Below, one piece after another: positions 59,842 to 64,000 of a stretch of DNA of 64,000 bases. The stretch lies in contig JADKJU010000002.1 of the NCBI GenBank assembly GCA_016720855.1, positions 248,001 to 312,000 on the forward strand. Reading direction: 5' to 3'. The translations under genes and the position numbers were made by a program. The stretch is from Betaproteobacteria bacterium (lineage in GTDB: Bacteria > Pseudomonadota > Gammaproteobacteria > Burkholderiales > Usitatibacteraceae). A model generated the notes under the pieces. The model was given only the letters and a program-made list of their open reading frames with translations. It was not told the DNA's origin and made no database searches. How positions within the stretch are numbered: the first letter of the stretch is position 1; each line of letters begins with the position of its first letter.

Positions 59842-61560
59842 TCAGCCGACGTCGACCTCGAGCGTCCGGTATCCCACGCGGCAACTGCCCACCTTGACGT
59901 TCAGGCGTCCGCGCCCCTTGACGACGAACGTGACGAACTTCTCATGCACGTTGCCGCGCGTCCAGGGGAAGAAGATGTTGGTGCCGGCGTAAAGGCCGCT
60001 GCCCCAGCCGTCGAGGTGGCCGATCTCGATGATCGACTCCGCGGGCGCCACGAACGTGAGGCCCTCGCCCTGCGCGGTGAGGCGAAGCGGCTCCGCGTGC
60101 GCGAGTTTCTTCGCGGACGACAGCCCGTAGGTGCCCAGGTAGCCGCTGTTTGCCACGCGCAGTTCGATGCGCGTGTGGCCCGCGCCCGCCTTCTCGTGGC
60201 TGACCACCTCCACCGAAACCCGGGGCACGAGCGCCGCCACGCGCAGGAACGCGGCGCTCTGCGTGGCGCACGTCTGCGCCAGCCTTTCGTACGGAGGGTT
60301 GGAGATGCCCACGCGAGCGTCGAACCCGCCCACTTCGACGTCGCCCAGCTGCGGGTGCTTCGCCTTGCGCCAGCGCTTGAAGATGCGGCCCTGGTTCTGT
60401 TCGCGATCGAATTTCGCGAGCGCGACATAGTCCTTGCGCTCCAGGTGCGTGTAGTGGTCCACGAAGGGCTTCATGCGCGCGATGCCGAGCTGCTTGAAGA
60501 GATCCCACAGCTCGACCACGTACGCGATGCACCCTCTCTGGTGGTAGGCGTATTCGGTGATGTCGCCGTAGAGGGGCTTTTCCGGCTCGTAGAGGAACTC
60601 GTGGAAGCCGCTCACCGAGGCGTAGCCCGTGTGCTGCGTCATCCACGCCTCGACCTGGCGGAAGATCGCCAGGTCGGACTGGTCCATCTTGTGGTCGGGC
60701 GCATCACCCATCGGCCGGATGAGCACGCCGCCGAATGTGTGCAGATTGAGCCAGGTGAAGATGTTCGGGTGCTTCGCCGCGAACTCCAGGATCGCCCGCG
60801 TCTCGGCCGCGCTGCCCGGGAAGTGGCCCGCACCCTCCTGCTTGGGCTCGGCCTCCCACCGGTAGGGGAAGTTGCGGTTGAAGTCGTAGAGGTTGTCGGA
60901 CAGGAAATACGGGTCCGGGATGCGCCGGCCGTCGAAGTTGACGATGCGCCCTTCGGGATAGAGCTTGTAGTAGGGCCCCTCATCCTCGGGACCGCGCGGC
61001 ACCATCACCGGGGGATCGAGCGGCGTGCCGTCCTCGCCGCGCAGTTCGACCAGCTCGCCATCGGGCGACACCTGGCGCATGTAGGTGGCCTCGCCGTCAC
61101 CGTCGATATCGGCCGCCTCCCAGTATGCGTGGCCCTTGTTGATGCGGTCGTTCATCGGGCTGGAGCGCAGGTAGCGCCCCTTCTTGAGCACCTCCTCCGC
61201 GCCGTCGGGGGAGACGCGCGGAACGATGTAGAAGAGCGCCTCCCGGATCGCGTCCGCCATGTGCGCCGGCAAGGCCTTGCCGCCCGCCTCGTTCCTGCCC
61301 TGATGGATGGCGAGAATGTCCTCCGCCATGGCGAGCGCCACGCTCGAGCCGCAAAGCTCGGAGGCATGCATGTTGCCGTCGATCCACACCGCGGGGCCCG
61401 CGTCGTGCGCGTTGCGGCCGATCGTGAGAAGGGGGATTTCGCGCCCCTCCTCGCTTCGCCCGATCGAGGTCAGCCGGACGATGTCCGGATACGCCTTCGA
61501 CCACGCGGAAAGCTGGCCGGAGAGTTCGGCGTAGTCGAGATACTTGGTGCGAAACGTCAT
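59842..61560 (-). CDS. M14-family zinc carboxypeptidase
   Basis: This 572-aa metallopeptidase has zinc ligands His65 and Glu68 (DGNMHASELCGS) and His274 (WLNLHTFGG), the DFNRNFPYRWE substrate-binding stretch, and the catalytic Glu350 in YVVELWDL. A C-terminal domain of about 150 residues is beta-rich. No signal peptide is visible, so it is probably cytoplasmic. ATG 61560 has GAGGAA 7 bp upstream; ATG 61575 would add five residues. It probably trims peptides; the natural substrate is not known. Confidence 0.92.
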   Translation of the reverse strand: MTFRTKYLDYAELSGQLSAWSKAYPDIVRLTSIGRSEEGREIPLLTIGRNAHDAGPAVWIDGNMHASELCGSSVALAMAEDILAIHQGRNEAGGKALPAHMADAIREALFYIVPRVSPDGAEEVLKKGRYLRSSPMNDRINKGHAYWEAADIDGDGEATYMRQVSPDGELVELRGEDGTPLDPPVMVPRGPEDEGPYYKLYPEGRIVNFDGRRIPDPYFLSDNLYDFNRNFPYRWEAEPKQEGAGHFPGSAAETRAILEFAAKHPNIFTWLNLHTFGGVLIRPMGDAPDHKMDQSDLAIFRQVEAWMTQHTGYASVSGFHEFLYEPEKPLYGDITEYAYHQRGCIAYVVELWDLFKQLGIARMKPFVDHYTHLERKDYVALAKFDREQNQGRIFKRWRKAKHPQLGDVEVGGFDARVGISNPPYERLAQTCATQSAAFLRVAALVPRVSVEVVSHEKAGAGHTRIELRVANSGYLGTYGLSSAKKLAHAEPLRLTAQGEGLTFVAPAESIIEIGHLDGWGSGLYAGTNIFFPWTRGNVHEKFVTFVVKGRGRLNVKVGSCRVGYRTLEVDVG

Positions 61561-61899
61561 TTGATTCCTCGCCATGGTTCATTCATGTCCATTCCCCTCC
61601 ACCCCAACCCCTTTCCCGGGGCAGGGGGTTGGGGTGAGGGAACGGCAAGCGGCGTGCCTGCGGCCAGGCAGCCAACTTCCGGTCCAGCGTGAGCGTAATG
61701 GGCCCATCGCGACGGTACTCCTCCACGATCAGCCGGTCGAGCAATCCGCCGCCCGGTTTGGTCGCGAGCATCTCCGGAACGCGCGCCGGCGCGCTTCGGT
61801 GCGCACCGGCCCTCAGTGGCCCACGACGTCGTCCTTGAAACCAGAGAGAAGCGTCGTGTCCGTCGCTTCGATGCGCCTACCCTGCGAGACCCATGTTCG
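61561..61899. other. Non-coding gap with a repeat and no convincing gene
   Basis: This 339-bp gap between the M14 and TPM genes contains the 61600-61636 repeat and one short minus-strand frame (61771-61583) whose end is repeat-encoded (PHPNPLPRERG). The remaining part of that frame (GLLDRLIVEEYRRDGPITL) could be a gene relic, but I do not recognise it. Confidence 0.5.
61600..61636. repeat. CACCCCAACCCC-type palindromic repeat
   Basis: Perfect 12-bp arms (CACCCCAACCCC 61600-61611, GGGGTTGGGGTG 61625-61636) flank a 13-nt centre. It is the widespread intergenic element that, when translated, yields HPNPLPRERG. Confidence 0.8.
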
Positions 61900-63378
61900 T
61901 CACCAGTGGAGCGTCGCGCCTGCGCTGCCGAACGCGCCGCCGCCCGCGATCACGACGATGCCCACGAGGACGTAGGCGATGAATCCGAAGAAGAGCGCCA
62001 CCTTCAGCGTGTCGATGATGGAGCCGAACCGTATCGATTGCGTTCCCGCAGACAGCGGCTTGCCCGCCCGCAGGTTGCGTACGGCGATGAACAGGTTGCG
62101 CGCGACCTGGAGCGTCTGGACGAAGCCGTCCCAGATGCCCAGGAGCAGGAAGGTGCCGAAGAATGAAATGCCGAATCGCCCGTCCGTCGGAATCGCGACC
62201 AGGATCGGCAGCAGGGCCTTCGCGAACCGGGGAACCTCCACGGTGAGCTGACGCCAGAAGACGGCGAGCCGGCCCGGCATTCTTCCCGCCTGGAAGTCAT
62301 CCCGCACCGAGGCCATGACCGCGGAAAGCGTTTCTTCGACGGCCTTTTCGCGATCGCCCCCGTTCCATGCCGGCGCGAGGACCGATTCGAGGATGCGATG
62401 CGACTGCGCGTCGGTGAGCGTCCCCTCGAGGCCATAGCCGACTTCCACGCGGGCGACCTTGTCCTTCGCGAAGACCGACAGGATGGCGCCGTTGTCGAGC
62501 CCCTTGCGGCCGAGTCGCGACAGCTCCGCGACGTTGATCGTGAACTCCTCGACGGGAACGTCGGGCAGCTGCGCATAAAGGGCCACCGCGACCTGGGTCG
62601 ACGTCTCCTTCTCGAATTTCGCGAGGGACGCGCCGAGACGTTCCACGGTGTCCAGCCGGAGTACCCCGGCGAAATCGTTCACATAACCGGCGAGCGCCGT
62701 GGCCTTCACCGGCCGCGAGGCCACCTCGTCCGGAGCCTTCGCCGCTTCCGGCGTCACCCAGTGCGCGAGCCCGCTGATGGCGATCCAGAACACGGCCCAT
62801 CCGATCCAGACCCACACGATGTCGGGCAGGCCCGTGCGGCCTTCGCTCCGGCCACGGACCGCGATCAACTGCGCTTTCGCATAGCCGGGCGGTGCCTGCC
62901 CCGTCGCCGGCCGTGCGACGAATGCCCACATGATCGCCGCGACCGCAGCGACCCATATCCAGTAGCCGGGCATCCGCGCGAAATCCCTCAGGATGAATGC
63001 CACCGCCAGGTCGACGACGACGGCGCCGATCAGGAATCCCAGGAAAGCTCGCGATGGGGCGGCGTTGTCGCGAAACCACACGCCGAAGAGAAACAGGAGG
63101 TTCGTGAAGAACGCCACGCCGATCACCAGCGAGCGCGGCAGGAATCCGTAGGCCGAGTCCGGAAATTCCTCGGGCCGCATCAGGTTGGCGAAGGCGTACA
63201 AGCCCGACGACACGGCCTGGCCTTCCGACCCTTTGGCACCCCAGGGCGTCGGCCACCACAGGGCGACGAAGAGCAGGGCCCACCCGGCGATGGTCATGCC
63301 TCGCCGGGTATTCAGGAACCCGGCGACAGCGTTCACGGCTGCCGCGGAATTACGCCCTTCCCCGTTGTCCTGCGCCAT
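61900..63378 (-). CDS. Polytopic membrane protein with a TPM domain
   Basis: This 492-aa protein has about five membrane spans in its first 210 residues (near 28-46, 84-102, 110-130, 138-155, 186-207), followed by a TPM domain (about 241-370: YVNDFAGVLRLDTVERLGASLAKFEKETSTQVAVAL ... VEVGYGLEGTLTDAQSHRILESVLAPAW). A C-terminal part with one or two further spans follows, ending in a Gly-rich tail (GGGAFGSAGATLHW). TPM domains occur in envelope proteins and photosystem-assembly factors; activity is uncertain. ATG 63378 has GGAGGT 8 bp upstream. It overlaps the amidase 3' end by 29 bp. Confidence 0.85.
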   Translation of the reverse strand: MAQDNGEGRNSAAAVNAVAGFLNTRRGMTIAGWALLFVALWWPTPWGAKGSEGQAVSSGLYAFANLMRPEEFPDSAYGFLPRSLVIGVAFFTNLLFLFGVWFRDNAAPSRAFLGFLIGAVVVDLAVAFILRDFARMPGYWIWVAAVAAIMWAFVARPATGQAPPGYAKAQLIAVRGRSEGRTGLPDIVWVWIGWAVFWIAISGLAHWVTPEAAKAPDEVASRPVKATALAGYVNDFAGVLRLDTVERLGASLAKFEKETSTQVAVALYAQLPDVPVEEFTINVAELSRLGRKGLDNGAILSVFAKDKVARVEVGYGLEGTLTDAQSHRILESVLAPAWNGGDREKAVEETLSAVMASVRDDFQAGRMPGRLAVFWRQLTVEVPRFAKALLPILVAIPTDGRFGISFFGTFLLLGIWDGFVQTLQVARNLFIAVRNLRAGKPLSAGTQSIRFGSIIDTLKVALFFGFIAYVLVGIVVIAGGGAFGSAGATLHW

Positions 63379-64000
63379 GTCCGGCACCTCCCCGCGTGAT
63401 GGGTGGAACGACCTGGGGTCGGGCCACCTCAGGCATGAGAGCACGTATCCGGATGGAACTGGAGCCGATTTCTCCGCAGCCCGCGCGTGCCTCCTGTTCG
63501 AAGGCGTTCGCCATCTGCAGCACGCCGAAATCGTCCCGGTAGCGTCCCACGATCTGCAGGCCCACGGGGAGCGGCGGATCGTCGTGCGTGAATCCGGCGG
63601 GCACCGAGATCGCGGGGTGGCTCGTGACGGTGATGTGGCAGGCCGTCTTCATCCAGTCGATGTAGCTCGCAAGCTTCACGCCGTTGATCGTGTCGACGTA
63701 GGGCTGCGTGGCCGGAAAGGGCGGCACCTGGTTCACCGGCAGGCACAGGTACTCGTAGCGCTCCAGGAATTCGCGCATGCGCCGGTAGATGTCGGAGCGC
63801 AGGGCCATTGCCTTGGCAACGCGCATGGCATCCATCGCGAGGCCCTGCTCGATGTTCCAGACCACGGTGTCCTTCATGAGGGCACGGTTCTTCTCGAGGA
63901 GCGCGCCGTATCGCTGCACGTAGCCCAGTGCGCGCAGGACCTGGAAGACCTCGTCGGCGCCGGCGAGATCGGGCTCGGCCTCCTCGACGATGCAACCCAG
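63350..64000 (-). CDS. Amidase-signature family enzyme, C-terminal part (runs off the window)
   Basis: These 216 codons are the end of an amidase (Asn/Gln-hydrolysing family): a long helical stretch (FERYEYLCLP type), LPVNQVPPFPATQ, YIDWMKTACHITVTSHPAISVPAGFT and LPVGLQIVGRYRDDFGVLQMANAFEQ. The catalytic Ser-Ser-Lys part lies beyond base 64000, as the frame is open through the edge. The last ~40 residues after the family's usual end (GCGEIGSSSIRIRALMPEV and on) are unusual and overlap the next gene's start, so the stop may have drifted or a frameshift may be present. Confidence 0.9.
   Translation of the reverse strand: MGCIVEEAEPDLAGADEVFQVLRALGYVQRYGALLEKNRALMKDTVVWNIEQGLAMDAMRVAKAMALRSDIYRRMREFLERYEYLCLPVNQVPPFPATQPYVDTINGVKLASYIDWMKTACHITVTSHPAISVPAGFTHDDPPLPVGLQIVGRYRDDFGVLQMANAFEQEARAGCGEIGSSSIRIRALMPEVARPQVVPPITRGGAGHGAGQRGRA

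Noticed and set aside
61583..61771. Short minus-strand frame ending PHPNPLPRERG
   Set aside because: Its end is made by an intergenic repeat, and I cannot match the rest to a family. It is kept only as a possible relic.

Overview
The window is GC-rich DNA (roughly two thirds G+C) from a betaproteobacterium. The evidence is gene order: hemC-hemD-hemX-hemY, aroQ-accB-accC-prmA-DUF3426, hemE-priA, and argS-SPOR protein-dsbA are all arrangements usual in Burkholderiales and their relatives. A Gcr-type 'site-specific recombinase' membrane protein and glutamate synthase gltBD fit the same assignment. I cannot name a genus. Coding density is very high, many neighbouring genes overlap at ATGA/GTGA junctions, and I see no prophage, insertion sequence or CRISPR array.

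Layout. 1-7.9 kb (+): the end of an ammonium transporter, then the haem operon hemCDXY, a CBS-domain protein and an AMP-forming acyl-CoA synthetase coupled to it. 7.9-9.4 kb (-): a ferredoxin-type flavin reductase and FxsA. 9.4-15.2 kb (+): cutA, a free-standing DsbD N-terminal domain, a TlpA-like thioredoxin, aroQ, accBC, prmA and a DUF3426 zinc-ribbon protein. 15.2-17.6 kb (-): a DUF1631 gene whose leader carries a convincing class I cyclic-di-GMP (GEMM) riboswitch. 17.7-21.4 kb: a PfkB-family kinase, a glycine-zipper lipoprotein and an acyltransferase (+), then apaH and a membrane-anchored cytochrome c (-). 21.5-27.7 kb: tRNA-Arg(CCG) followed by a surface-polysaccharide cluster (O-antigen ligase, GT9 glycosyltransferase, and a WbpM/WbpL/WbpV-like trio on the opposite strand). 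27.8-30.7 kb (-): two paralogous Ig-like lipoproteins. 31-41.3 kb (+): gltBD, an alpha/beta hydrolase, hemE and priA, with a perfect DnaA box upstream of priA. 41.3-47.3 kb: the Gcr-family protein (-), then argS, a SPOR protein, dsbA and an SDR (+). 47.4-53.5 kb (-): a probable six-gene operon (HMG-CoA-lyase-like enzyme, small outer-membrane-type protein, ABC importer, and a secreted argininosuccinate-lyase-like enzyme). 53.6-56.3 kb (+): ppc. 56.4-64 kb (-): amidase (cut by the window edge), TPM-domain membrane protein, M14 peptidase, Tat-exported nitroreductase, MFS transporter and class III CoA-transferase.

Two repeat types occur. The first is a family of GGGGTCAGGTT/GGGACAGACCC palindromes at the 3' ends of genes (1.5, 7.8, 41.3, 46.5 and 51.85 kb). 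One copy supplies the last 17 codons and the stop of the acyl-CoA synthetase. The second is the common CCCTCACCCCAACCCC type at 58.9 and 61.6 kb.

The observations most worth follow-up are the c-di-GMP riboswitch on DUF1631, the 47.4-53.5 kb operon with its secreted lyase in which the conserved catalytic histidine is replaced by Asn, the orphan DsbD N-domain, and the palindrome family. Most other genes are conserved housekeeping functions. Start codons were chosen from family N-termini, overlaps and visible Shine-Dalgarno sequences, and several rest on GTG or TTG.
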